From Agromyces cerinus subsp. cerinus (GTDB taxonomy: Bacteria > Actinomycetota > Actinomycetes > Actinomycetales > Microbacteriaceae): a DNA stretch of 64,000 nucleotides. The position numbers were made by a program, and so were the translations under genes. The stretch is from positions 558,001-622,000 of the forward strand of contig NZ_FSRJ01000001.1 of the NCBI RefSeq assembly GCF_900142065.1, in the 5' to 3' direction. Under the pieces are notes generated by a model. It did no database searches and was not told the DNA's origin. It saw only the letters and a list, made by a program, of their open reading frames with translations. This document shows, in pieces, positions 8,763 to 17,672 of the stretch; positions within the stretch are counted from its first letter, which is position 1; each line of letters begins with the position of its first letter.

Positions 8763-10610
8763 GTGCGCTTCGTCTTCGCAATCGTGGCGTTCATCGCCGC
8801 GGCCGTGATGATCGGGCTCGGCATCGCCCAGCGCACGGTCTTCTTGGAACCCGACCGTGTCTCGATGTCCGCCGAGCTCTCGGGCGGTGAAGCCGACTTC
8901 ATCGTCATCGAACCCGAAGCACTGGCCGCCCACCCGGGCAAGCAGACCATCACCGTGTCGGGCTCCCCGAAGGTGTTCCTCTCCTACGGGCGCAGCTCCG
9001 ACGTCGAGGCATGGCTCGGCGACACCCCCTACGTCTCGGTCGGCTACGACACCGAGGCCGGCGAACTGACGAACGAGATCATCGTCACGAAGCCCGTCGC
9101 GGACTCGAACCCGACCGCTCCCGTCGCGCCGCCGGTCGAGGGAGCCGCCGAGACCGCGGTCGCCCCGACGCCCGACGGCTCCGACCTCTGGCTCGACGAG
9201 TTCACCGACGACCTCGTGCTCACGACCACGATCGACGTGCCCGAAGACATCTCAGTGCTGGTCAGCGCGAACGGCGGTGGAGAACTGCCCTCCCGCGTGA
9301 AGATCGACTGGCCGCTCGACAATGCGACCCCGTGGGCCGGCCCCTTGATCGTCGGCGGCGCGATCGTCTTCCTGATCGGCATCGCCCTCGTGATCGCCGG
9401 GTTCGTGAACCACCGGCGCATGCGCGGCCCTCGCCGCAACCAGCCGGGCGGTACTCGCGGCAAGCTGCCGAGTGCCCCGAAGCCGGGGCGTACCCAGGTC
9501 GGCAGCCGGCGGGCCATCGGCCGTGCCAAGCGCATCGCCATCGTCCCCTTCCTCGTCATTCCGGCTCTCGCGCTCTCCGCGTGCTCGGCCGACTACTGGC
9601 CGAGTTTCGACCAGCAGGCGGCACCTGAGACCACGGCTCCGGCGACGCCGCTCGCGACGCCCGGGCCGACCGACGAGCCCGTCGACGACACCCCCAAGGC
9701 GCAGCCCGCGGTGACCGTGCCGCAGATGGAGCGCATCATGCGTCGGGTCGCGGTGTTCGCGACCGACGTCGATGCCTCCCGCGACGCCACGGCCGCGGCC
9801 GAGCGCTTCACCGGCCCCGCGCTCGAGGCCAGAACGGCCAACTACGCGATCCGCGGTTCGCTGCCCGATCACCCGGTTCCCACGCCGATTCCGGCTTCGC
9901 CGCTGACGCTCACCCTGCCGCAGCAGGCCACCGGCTGGCCGCGCACGGTGCTCACGATCGCGAAGAACTCGGATGACCCGACGATCGCGCCGAACGCGCT
10001 CGTGCTCGTGCAGGAGACGCCGCGCGACAACTACAAGATCCTCTACGCCATCTCGCTCGCCCCCGACGCCGATGTGCCCGAGGTCGCTCCGGCGTCGATC
10101 GGCGCACCGCCGATCTCGCCCGAGTTCAAGGGACTCGTGATGCCGACCGGTCAGGTCGCCGCCGCGTACGCCGACGTGCTGATGAAGGGCGAGGCCTCCG
10201 AGTTCTTCCCGATGTTCGACCCCGAGGGCGACACCCTCATCCAGCAGCTCGGGCCGGCCGGACAGAAGGCCATCAACGACGGCCTCCAAGACACGGTCGA
10301 CGCCACCTATTCGAACGCGGTCGGCGACAGCCCGACGATCGCCCTTGCGACGAACGACGCCGGCGCTCTCGTGAGCGTCTCGATCGAGCAGACCGAGAAC
10401 GTCGTTCCGAACGACGGCGGTACGATCGGGTTCAAGCCCGGTGCCGCCGCGGCGCTCTCGGGCTTCACCGGAAAGAGCGCGAAGGGCGTGCAGCGCGTCA
10501 TCGGCATCCAATTGCTGTTCTACGTCCCCGGCGTCGGCAACGAGTCTGAAGACCAGATTCGTCTGCTCGGCTGGTCGGAGAGTCTCATCGGAGCTTCGGA
10601 GGTACCGTGA
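8763..10610 (+). CDS. Membrane protein with internal lipobox-like segment
   Basis: This 615-residue protein starts at GTG 8763, chosen because GGAGG lies 8 nt upstream; an in-frame ATG at 8748 overlaps that site. Residues 4-24 are a signal anchor, and about 190 extracytoplasmic residues lead to a second hydrophobic segment near 200-220. A basic region follows, then a third segment ending in LALSAC (Cys274), which looks like a lipoprotein signal in mid-protein. The remaining ~340 residues resemble one secreted domain. It looks like a membrane protein fused to a lipoprotein. The function is unknown. Confidence 0.8.
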   Translation: MRFVFAIVAFIAAAVMIGLGIAQRTVFLEPDRVSMSAELSGGEADFIVIEPEALAAHPGKQTITVSGSPKVFLSYGRSSDVEAWLGDTPYVSVGYDTEAGELTNEIIVTKPVADSNPTAPVAPPVEGAAETAVAPTPDGSDLWLDEFTDDLVLTTTIDVPEDISVLVSANGGGELPSRVKIDWPLDNATPWAGPLIVGGAIVFLIGIALVIAGFVNHRRMRGPRRNQPGGTRGKLPSAPKPGRTQVGSRRAIGRAKRIAIVPFLVIPALALSACSADYWPSFDQQAAPETTAPATPLATPGPTDEPVDDTPKAQPAVTVPQMERIMRRVAVFATDVDASRDATAAAERFTGPALEARTANYAIRGSLPDHPVPTPIPASPLTLTLPQQATGWPRTVLTIAKNSDDPTIAPNALVLVQETPRDNYKILYAISLAPDADVPEVAPASIGAPPISPEFKGLVMPTGQVAAAYADVLMKGEASEFFPMFDPEGDTLIQQLGPAGQKAINDGLQDTVDATYSNAVGDSPTIALATNDAGALVSVSIEQTENVVPNDGGTIGFKPGAAAALSGFTGKSAKGVQRVIGIQLLFYVPGVGNESEDQIRLLGWSESLIGASEVP

Positions 10611-11566
10611 CCAACCCGATTCCCCCTTCCGGCGCCGCCCTCCGCGGCGCGGTCGACCTGTCGGCGCTCGTGCAGCGCCAGGCGCAGGGCGCTGCAGGCC
10701 AGCAGGGTGCGCACGCGGCATCCGGGCCCAGCGACCAGATCGTCTTCGAGACGGATGACGCCGCCTTCGGCTCCACGCTCGAACTCTCGCGCACCGTGCC
10801 GGTCATCGTCGCGCTCTGGGCGACGTGGAGCGAGCCGTCCAAGGCCCTGCTCGCGACGCTCGAACGACTGGTCCGCGCTCGCGCGGGTCGCCTCGCGCTC
10901 GCGGCGGCCGACGCCGACCGCAGCCCGCAGCTCGTGCAGGCCTTCCAGGCGCAGTCGATTCCGACGATCGTCGCCGTGGTCGCAGGCCAGCCGGTGCCGC
11001 TCTTCGCGGGCGAGCAGCCCGACGAGGTCATCGATCAGGTCTTCGATCAGCTGCTCGAGCTCGCAGGCCAGCACGGTGTGACGGGAACGATCGAGTCGGG
11101 CGACGCTCAGGCCGGCGCGGAAGGCGAGCCTGCCGAACCCGTCGAAGCGCCGCTGCCGCCGCTGCACCAAGAGGCGTACGACGCGATCGAGCGGGGCGAC
11201 TTTGACGCCGCGTCATCCGCGTACCGCACGGCGATCGCGCAGGACCCGCGCGACACGCTCGCCGTCGCCGGCCTCGCGCAGGCCAACCTGCTGGGTCGGC
11301 TCCACGGCAAGACGCTCGATTCGATCCGCAGCGCCGCCGCCGCAGCGCCGCAGGACCTCGACGCGCAGCTCGACGTCGCCGATCTCGACCTCTCGGGCGG
11401 GCACGTCGACGACGCCTTCGACCGCCTGCTGACGCTCTTCCCGAACCTCGACGCCGACGGCAAGAAGCTCGTGCGCGAGCGCCTCGTCGAGCTCTTCGAG
11501 GTCGTCGGCACCGACGACCCGCGGGTCGCCGTGGCGCGCCGTCGGCTGACGACGCTGCTCTACTGA
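10607..11566 (+). CDS. Thioredoxin-fold/TPR co-chaperone-like protein (YbbN/CnoX type)
   Basis: This 319-residue cytoplasmic protein has a thioredoxin fold at residues ~45-150 followed by TPR-like helices at ~180-319, the architecture of YbbN/CnoX chaperedoxins. The position of the usual WCxxC is WATWSEPSK, so no redox cysteines are present and it cannot act as a disulfide reductase. A holdase or partner-binding role is inferred. The GTG start overlaps the previous stop by 4 nt. Confidence 0.88.
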   Translation: MTNPIPPSGAALRGAVDLSALVQRQAQGAAGQQGAHAASGPSDQIVFETDDAAFGSTLELSRTVPVIVALWATWSEPSKALLATLERLVRARAGRLALAAADADRSPQLVQAFQAQSIPTIVAVVAGQPVPLFAGEQPDEVIDQVFDQLLELAGQHGVTGTIESGDAQAGAEGEPAEPVEAPLPPLHQEAYDAIERGDFDAASSAYRTAIAQDPRDTLAVAGLAQANLLGRLHGKTLDSIRSAAAAAPQDLDAQLDVADLDLSGGHVDDAFDRLLTLFPNLDADGKKLVRERLVELFEVVGTDDPRVAVARRRLTTLLY

Positions 11567-11581
11567 CGAGCAACGGCTCGA

Positions 11582-13789
11582 TCAGTCGGTCGCGTCGAGC
11601 ACGAACCACACCGCGCCGAGCGGCGGCAGCGTGAACGACGCCGAGGCCGGCCGACCGGCCCACGGCGTCTCGGTCGCGTCGACCACGCCGAGGTTGCCGA
11701 CGCCCGAGCCGCCGAACTCCGCGGCATCCGAGTTCATGACCTCGCGCCAGCGCCCGGCGCTGGGCAGCCCGAGGCGGAACCCCTCGTGCGGCACCCCGGC
11801 GAAGTTGACGACGCAGAGGAGCGGGCGCCGCTCGCGGTCGTACCGGAGGAACGCGATGACGTTCTCGGCGGTCGCGCCGCCCTCGACCCACTCGAAGCCG
11901 GCCGCGTCGTCGTCGAGCTGCCAGAGCGCGGGCGTCGCGCGATAGCCGCGATTCAGCGCGCCGACGAACTCGGCGAGCTGTCGGTGGCTCGGCTGATCGA
12001 GGATCCACCAGTCGAGGCCGCGCTCCTCGCTCCACTCCGAGAGCTGGCCGAACTCCTGCCCCATGAAGAGCAGCTGCTTGCCGGGGTGCGCCCACATGAA
12101 GGCGAGGTAGGCGCGCACGTTCGCGAGCTGCTGCCAGTGGTCGCCGGGCATCTTGCGCACGAGCGACCCCTTGCCGTGCACGACCTCGTCGTGGCTGATC
12201 GGCAGCACGAAGTGCTCGCTGAACGCATAGAGGAACGAGAACGTGAGGTCGTGATGGTGGTGCGAGCGGTACATCGGGTCGTTCTGGATGTACTGGAGCG
12301 AGTCGTGCATCCAGCCCATGTTCCACTTGTAGCCGAAGCCGAGGCCGCCGCCCTCGGTGGGGGCGGTGACGCCCGGCCAGCTCGTGGACTCCTCGGCGAT
12401 CATGACGATGCCGGGGTTGCGCTTGTAGGCCGTCGCGGTGGCCTCCTGCAGGAAGGCGATCGCCTCGAGGTGCTCGCGGCCGCCGTGGATGTTCGGCAGC
12501 CACTCGCCGTCTTCCCGTGAGTAGTCGAGGTAGAGCATCGAGGCGACGGCGTCGACCCGAAGCCCGTCGACGTGCATCTCCTCGAACCAGAACAGGGCGT
12601 TCGCCACGAGGAAGTTGCGCACCCGCGGGTTGCCGTAGTCGAAGACGTAGGTGCCCCAGTCGAGCTGCTCGCCGCGGCGCGGGTCGGCGTGCTCGTAGAG
12701 GGGCTGGCCGTCGAAGCGGGCGAGCGCCCACTCGTCTTTCGGGAAGTGTCCCGGCACCCAGTCCATGATCACGCCGATGCCCGCGGCGTGCAGGCGATCG
12801 ATGAGGTACCTCAGGTCGTCGGGCGAGCCGAAGCGCGAGGTGGCGGCGTAGTAGCCGGTCACCTGATAGCCCCATGAGCCGCCGAACGGATGCTCCGCGA
12901 GGGGCATGAACTCGACGTGCGTGTAGCCCAGCCACTCGAGGTACTCGATGAGCTCGTCGGCGACGTCGCGGTAGCCCTTGCCGGGGCGCCATGAGCCGAG
13001 GTGCAGCTCGTAGATGCTCATGGGCAGCGCGTGCAGGTCGGCGGCGGCGCGGCGCGACATCCATTCGCCGTCGGCCCACTCGTGGGTGCTGCGCGAGACG
13101 ACGGAACCCGTGGCGGGGGAGACCTCGGCCTGGCGAGCCATCGGGTCGGCCTTCATGATCCACTCGCCGGCCGCGGTGAGCAGCTCGAACTTGTACACCG
13201 CGCCGGGCTCGACATCGGGGACGAAGAGCTCCCAGACACCGGTCGGGCCCATGCTGCGCATCGCGTGCCCGGTGCCGTCCCAGCGGTTGAACGCACCGGT
13301 CACGCGCACCGCGGACGCGCGCGGCGCCCAGACCGTGAACGCGGTGCCGGCGACGCTGCCCGCGACGCCCCAGTGCTCGCGGTAGTGGGCGCCGAGCACC
13401 CGCCAGAGCTCTTCGTGCCGGCCCTCGCCGATGAGGTGCAGGTCGAGTTCGCCGATGGTCGGCGCGAAGCGGTAGGGGTCGTCGCTCGTCCACTCCGCGT
13501 CGTCGGCGTAGCGGGCGCGCACCCGGTAGTCGGTCGGACCGAAGGCGCCGGCGCCGGCCCAGATGCCGTGACCGACGTGCTGAAGATCGAGCGACTGCCC
13601 GTCAGGGAAGACCGCCGTGACCGACTCCGCGAGCGGCCGTCGGGTGCGGATCGCGGTGAGCGGCCCGGCGAGCTGCGGCTCCTCGAAGCCGTGTTGGCCG
13701 AGCACCGAGTGCGGGTCGTGGTGGCGCCCTTCGGCGACGGCGGCGAGCACGTCGTCGGCGATGACGGGGGCGGTGAGCGGTTCAGGCAT
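11582..13789 (-). CDS. glgB: 1,4-alpha-glucan branching enzyme
   Basis: This 735-residue GH13 enzyme introduces alpha-1,6 branches into glycogen-like glucan. There is an N-terminal CBM48-type domain (VRVTGAFNRWDG) and a barrel with the four GH13 regions: DWVPGHFP, the nucleophile region GLRVDAVASMLYLDYSR, the Glu region IAEESTSWPG, and SHDEVVHGK. The C-terminal beta domain is complete. Its start overlaps the glgE stop by 8 nt, so glgE-glgB is one operon. It converges with the TPR gene, 15 nt apart. Confidence 0.98.
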   Translation of the reverse strand: MPEPLTAPVIADDVLAAVAEGRHHDPHSVLGQHGFEEPQLAGPLTAIRTRRPLAESVTAVFPDGQSLDLQHVGHGIWAGAGAFGPTDYRVRARYADDAEWTSDDPYRFAPTIGELDLHLIGEGRHEELWRVLGAHYREHWGVAGSVAGTAFTVWAPRASAVRVTGAFNRWDGTGHAMRSMGPTGVWELFVPDVEPGAVYKFELLTAAGEWIMKADPMARQAEVSPATGSVVSRSTHEWADGEWMSRRAAADLHALPMSIYELHLGSWRPGKGYRDVADELIEYLEWLGYTHVEFMPLAEHPFGGSWGYQVTGYYAATSRFGSPDDLRYLIDRLHAAGIGVIMDWVPGHFPKDEWALARFDGQPLYEHADPRRGEQLDWGTYVFDYGNPRVRNFLVANALFWFEEMHVDGLRVDAVASMLYLDYSREDGEWLPNIHGGREHLEAIAFLQEATATAYKRNPGIVMIAEESTSWPGVTAPTEGGGLGFGYKWNMGWMHDSLQYIQNDPMYRSHHHHDLTFSFLYAFSEHFVLPISHDEVVHGKGSLVRKMPGDHWQQLANVRAYLAFMWAHPGKQLLFMGQEFGQLSEWSEERGLDWWILDQPSHRQLAEFVGALNRGYRATPALWQLDDDAAGFEWVEGGATAENVIAFLRYDRERRPLLCVVNFAGVPHEGFRLGLPSAGRWREVMNSDAAEFGGSGVGNLGVVDATETPWAGRPASASFTLPPLGAVWFVLDATD

Positions 13790-15842
13790 TCGTGGCCCTT
13801 CTCACGTGCAGGATGTGCGCGGGCCGCGTGAACGCGTCGAGTCGCACGTAGTTGGCGGCGCCCCATTCCCAGCGTTCGCCGGTGACGAGTTCGTCGACCT
13901 CGAAGCGGGTGCCGGGCTCGAGGCCGAGCGCCTCGAGATCGAGGTGCACGGTGGTCTCCCGCACCGAGTGCGGGTCGACGTTGGCGACGACGATGATCGT
14001 GTCGTCGGCGCCCGTGCCGGTGAAACGGCCGTCGAGGTGCTTCGAGTAGACGAGCACCGAGTCGTCGTCGCTCGCGTGGAAGCGGATGTTGCGGAGCTGG
14101 CCGAGCGCCGGGTGCTCGGCGCGGATGCGGTTGAGGATGCCGAGGTAGAGCGCGAGCGAACGGCCCTCGCGCTCAGCGGCCGCGAAGTCGCGCGGCTTGT
14201 ACTCGTACTTCTCATTGTCGATCGCCTCTTCGGCGCCGGGGCGAGCGACCGACTCGAAGTGCTCGAATCCCGAGTACACGCCCCAGAGCGGCGCCGCCGT
14301 CGCGGCGATGGTCGCCCGCACGGTGAACGCGGCCGGCCCGCCGAACTGCAGGTACTCGGTGAGGATGTCGGGGGTGTTGACGAAGAGGTTCGGCCGCATG
14401 AAGTCGGCCGTCTCCTGCGAGACGCTCGTCAGGAACTCCTCGAGCTCGGCCTTCGTGTTCCGCCACGTGAAGTACGAGTACGACTGCTGGAACCCGACCA
14501 TCGCGAGCGCCTGCATCATCGCCGGCCGGGTGAAGGCCTCGGCGAGGAACACGACGCCCGGGTCATCCGTGTTCACCGCTGCGATGAGCCGCTCCCAGAA
14601 CGCCAGCGGCTTCGTGTGCGGATTGTCGACGCGGAAGATGCGCACGCCCTGCTTCATCCAGTGCCGCACGACGCGCAGCACCTCGGTGAAGATGCCCTCG
14701 GGGTCGTCGTCGAAGTTCACCGGGTAGATGTCCTGGTACTTCTTCGGCGGGTTCTCGGCGTAGCGGATCGTGCCGTCGGGCAGCTGCGTGAACCAGTCGG
14801 GATGTTCCGTCACCCACGGGTGATCGGGTGCGGCCTGCAGCGCGAGGTCGAGGGCGACCTCGATGCCGAGCGCGGCGGCCCGGCGCACGAACGCGCGGAA
14901 GTCGGCGAGCGTGCCGAGGTCGGGGTGCACGGCGTCGTGGCCGCCGGGGGAGCCGTCGGCGAGCGGCCCGCCGATCGCCCAGGGGGAGCCGGGGTCGTGC
15001 GGGCCCGGGTCGAGCGTGTTGTTGAGCCCCTTGCGGTTGGTGACCCCGATCGGATGGATCGGCGGCAGGTAGACGACGTCGAAGCCCATCGCGGCGACGC
15101 CGTCGAGGCGCTTGGCCGCGGTGCGGAAGTTGCCCGACTTCCACGAGCCGTCCTTCAGGTGCTTCGCCCCCTCGGAGCGCGGGAAGAACTCGTACCAGGC
15201 GCCCACACCCGCGTGCCGGCGTTCGACGAGGATCGTGTGCTCGGGGGAGTCCGTCGAGAGCCGCGCGAGCGGTCGGGCGTCGAACTCGGCGAGGGCCGGG
15301 TCGTCGATGAGCGCTCGCCGATCGGCGGCGGTTCTGCTCGCTGAGCTCGTTCTGCTCGCTGAGCCTGTCGAAGCGTGCTCACCCCGCAACCCCGCCGCGA
15401 CTCTCGCGAGAGCCTTTCGAACGGCGGCCGGCCGGGACTTCTCGGCCACGGCCCGATCGAGCAGGCGCGCGCCGAGCTCGAACATCAGCTCGGCGTCGAC
15501 CCCGGCGTCGACCTTGAGCGCGGCGTCGTGCCGCCAGGTCGCGACCTCGTCGTCGAATCCCGTGACGTGCCAGTGCCACTCGCCGATCTCGTCGAGCAGC
15601 ACCTCGGCCTCCCAGCGGTCGGTGCCGGCCGCCAGCGGAGACATCCGCTCGTGCCGTGTGAGGCCTGCGGGGCTCGTGATGACGAGCATCGCGCCCACCT
15701 GGTCGTGCCCCTCGCGGAACACGGTCGCGCGGAACGGCACCACCTCGCCCTCGAACGCCTTGGGGCGCCAGCGCGCATCGGGCACAGCGGGAGTCAGCCG
15801 GGTCACTGGGATCCGGCCGGCGAGCACGGAGGCGGTCGTCAC
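13782..15842 (-). CDS. glgE: Alpha-1,4-glucan:maltose-1-phosphate maltosyltransferase
   Basis: This 686-residue GH13_3 enzyme extends alpha-1,4-glucan with maltose from maltose-1-phosphate. The barrel shows the nucleophile region RIFRVDNPHTKPLAFWE, the acid/base Glu in LAEAFTRP, and VNTPDILTEY. An N-terminal beta domain precedes an S-type helical domain. The linker near residues 155-172 is low-complexity (ASTGSAS, RTSSAS) and is encoded by copies of an interspersed repeat. The GTG start is preceded by TACGGT with a 6-nt gap. No treS or pep2 is seen nearby. Confidence 0.97.
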   Translation of the reverse strand: MTTASVLAGRIPVTRLTPAVPDARWRPKAFEGEVVPFRATVFREGHDQVGAMLVITSPAGLTRHERMSPLAAGTDRWEAEVLLDEIGEWHWHVTGFDDEVATWRHDAALKVDAGVDAELMFELGARLLDRAVAEKSRPAAVRKALARVAAGLRGEHASTGSASRTSSASRTAADRRALIDDPALAEFDARPLARLSTDSPEHTILVERRHAGVGAWYEFFPRSEGAKHLKDGSWKSGNFRTAAKRLDGVAAMGFDVVYLPPIHPIGVTNRKGLNNTLDPGPHDPGSPWAIGGPLADGSPGGHDAVHPDLGTLADFRAFVRRAAALGIEVALDLALQAAPDHPWVTEHPDWFTQLPDGTIRYAENPPKKYQDIYPVNFDDDPEGIFTEVLRVVRHWMKQGVRIFRVDNPHTKPLAFWERLIAAVNTDDPGVVFLAEAFTRPAMMQALAMVGFQQSYSYFTWRNTKAELEEFLTSVSQETADFMRPNLFVNTPDILTEYLQFGGPAAFTVRATIAATAAPLWGVYSGFEHFESVARPGAEEAIDNEKYEYKPRDFAAAEREGRSLALYLGILNRIRAEHPALGQLRNIRFHASDDDSVLVYSKHLDGRFTGTGADDTIIVVANVDPHSVRETTVHLDLEALGLEPGTRFEVDELVTGERWEWGAANYVRLDAFTRPAHILHVRRATNA
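15336..15375 (-). repeat. Interspersed repeat element inside glgE
   Basis: Two in-register copies of a short motif (GAGCTCGTTCTGCTCGCT and GAGCCTGTCGAAGCG on the plus strand) lie in frame in glgE. The second copy shares the core GAGCNTGTCGAA with the array at 25409-25584. They encode a Ser/Ala/Thr/Arg linker between domains. Confidence 0.6.
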
Positions 15843-15848
15843 GGTTCG

Positions 15849-15854
15849 ACCGTA
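15849..15854 (-). promoter_or_regulatory. -10 box of leaderless glgE-glgB mRNA
   Basis: On the minus strand TACGGT ends 6 nt before the GTG start of glgE at 15842. Confidence 0.5.
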
Positions 15855-15967
15855 GCGCGTCCGCGCCGGATCGCACTCGCGAACGCGTCCAGAACGTCAC
15901 GGGCCGGAGCTGTTGACGGCAGGTCGCGCCGTGGATACCGTCAGCGCATGGTGCGAGGGCGAGAGCG

Positions 15968-17602
15968 ATGATCACCGCCGAGACGCTCCGCGGCATCCCG
16001 ATCTTCGCGCCGGTGCCCGAGGCGACGCTCGACGAACTTGCGCGGGCGGTCGAGGACATCCGCCTCATGCCCGGCGAGTACTTCGCGCACGAGGGCGACG
16101 AGCGGGCGCTCTTCGTCGTCGTGGAGGGCGGGGCCGAGATCACCAAGGTGATCAACGGCGAGGAGCGGGTGATCGGCCGCCGCAAGCCGGGGCAGTTCTT
16201 CGGCGAAGTGCCGATGACACTGAGCACGCCGTTCCCGGCGAGCGGTCGGGCAGCGGATGCCGCGGACGGCGCACGCATCATCAAGCTCGACGTCACGGTC
16301 TACTACACGCTCGCCGCGGCGGCGCCGTCGATCCCCGCCCGCGTCGCCGGCCTCGCCCGACGCTACCTCGACTCCCTGCAGGAGATGGCCGCCGAGCGAC
16401 TCGAGACCGACGTGCGGGTCATCGGGCCGCGATCGGATGCCCGAACCCACGAGGTCACCGGATTCCTCATCCGCAACCAGGTGGCATTCGAGCGCACAAC
16501 CCTCGACGCCCCGGTCGCCGGGGAGCGATACCCGATCCTCGAACACGGCGGCGCGCGCACGGCGGATCCCTCGTTGCGCGAGGTCGCGACGGCGGTCGGA
16601 CTCGACGTCGTGCCCGCGGCATCCGACTACGACGTCGTCATTCTCGGTGCCGGGCCCGCGGGACTCACCGCAGCGGTCAACGGCGCCGCGGAAGGACTGC
16701 GCACGGTCGTGATCGAGTCCGTCGCACCTGGCGGGCAGGCCGGCACCTCGACGCGCATCGAGAACTACACCGGCTTTCCGTTCGGCATTTCCGGCGACGA
16801 CCTCGCGAGTCGCGCCCTGAAGCAGGCGAAGCGGCTCGGCGCCGAGATCGTGGTGACCCGCACCGTGGAATCGATCGTGCCGGGCGCCGGCGCCGCAGGG
16901 GTCGAGATCGTGCTCGACGGCGGCGATGTGCTGCGGGCGCCCGTCGTGATCATCGCGACCGGCGTGGCCTGGCGCTCGCTGCCGGTGCCGGGCATCGACC
17001 GGTTCCGCGGCAACGGCGTCTACTACGGGGCCGCGCGCAGCGACGCCTCGATCGCGCAGGGCGCCGACGTCTGCATCGTCGGCGCCGGCAACTCGGCCGG
17101 CCAGGCCGCGCTCTTCTTCGCACGGCATGCGCGATCGGTCACGATGCTCGTGCGCGGCCCGTCGCTCGAGGCCAGCATGTCGCGCTACCTCATCGACCAG
17201 ATCTCCGCGAACGGCGGCGTGCGGGTGCAGACTCGCAGCGAGATCGCCGGGCTGCACGGCGGGTCGAGCCTCGAAGCTATCGACGTGGCCGACCGAATCA
17301 GCGGGGAGACCGTGCGAACCGATGCCGGCGTCGTGTTCGTCATGATCGGCGCCGACGCCGTGACCGATTGGATGCCTTCGGCGGTCGCTCGTGACACGCA
17401 CGGGTTCATCCTCACCGGCGCCGACGCGGCAGCGAGCCCGCAGTGGGGTCTCGATCGTCGACCGTTCGCGCTCGAGACGAGCGCGCCGGGGGTGTTCGCG
17501 ATCGGAGATGTGCGCTCGGGCTCGGTGAAGCGGGTGGCCGCGGGCGTCGGCGAGGGCGGCATGGCGGTGGCGTTCGTGCACCAGTACCTCGCGCTCGCGT
17601 AG
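15968..17602 (+). CDS. Cyclic-nucleotide-domain FAD/NAD(P) oxidoreductase (thioredoxin-reductase-like)
   Basis: This 544-residue cytoplasmic fusion has a CRP-like cyclic-nucleotide-binding domain at ~10-110 (GEYFAHEGD, GQFFGEVPMTLSTPF). A linker then leads to a thioredoxin-reductase-like FAD domain from ~217 (VVILGAGPAGLTAA, GGQAGTSTRIENY), an NADPH domain (CIVGAGNSAGQAA) and a C-terminal FAD motif (GVFAIGDVRSGSVKRVA). The redox CxxC is replaced by GAARSD near residue 355, so it is not a classical thioredoxin reductase. The last ~60 bp are duplicated at 19981-20045. Confidence 0.92.
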   Translation: MITAETLRGIPIFAPVPEATLDELARAVEDIRLMPGEYFAHEGDERALFVVVEGGAEITKVINGEERVIGRRKPGQFFGEVPMTLSTPFPASGRAADAADGARIIKLDVTVYYTLAAAAPSIPARVAGLARRYLDSLQEMAAERLETDVRVIGPRSDARTHEVTGFLIRNQVAFERTTLDAPVAGERYPILEHGGARTADPSLREVATAVGLDVVPAASDYDVVILGAGPAGLTAAVNGAAEGLRTVVIESVAPGGQAGTSTRIENYTGFPFGISGDDLASRALKQAKRLGAEIVVTRTVESIVPGAGAAGVEIVLDGGDVLRAPVVIIATGVAWRSLPVPGIDRFRGNGVYYGAARSDASIAQGADVCIVGAGNSAGQAALFFARHARSVTMLVRGPSLEASMSRYLIDQISANGGVRVQTRSEIAGLHGGSSLEAIDVADRISGETVRTDAGVVFVMIGADAVTDWMPSAVARDTHGFILTGADAAASPQWGLDRRPFALETSAPGVFAIGDVRSGSVKRVAAGVGEGGMAVAFVHQYLALA

Positions 17603-17611
17603 GCTGCCGGA
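17547..17611 (+). repeat. 65-bp direct repeat, copy 1 (3' end of the reductase gene)
   Basis: This copy covers the last ~56 bp of the reductase reading frame including its TAG stop plus 9 bp beyond. It matches 19981-20045 at 63 of 65 positions by eye. Confidence 0.9.
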
Positions 17612-17672
17612 TTCCTCCCTGCTAGGTTGGCCACCGCTGCCGACGGCCTCGTCGGCCCTCGAGCTAGGAACA

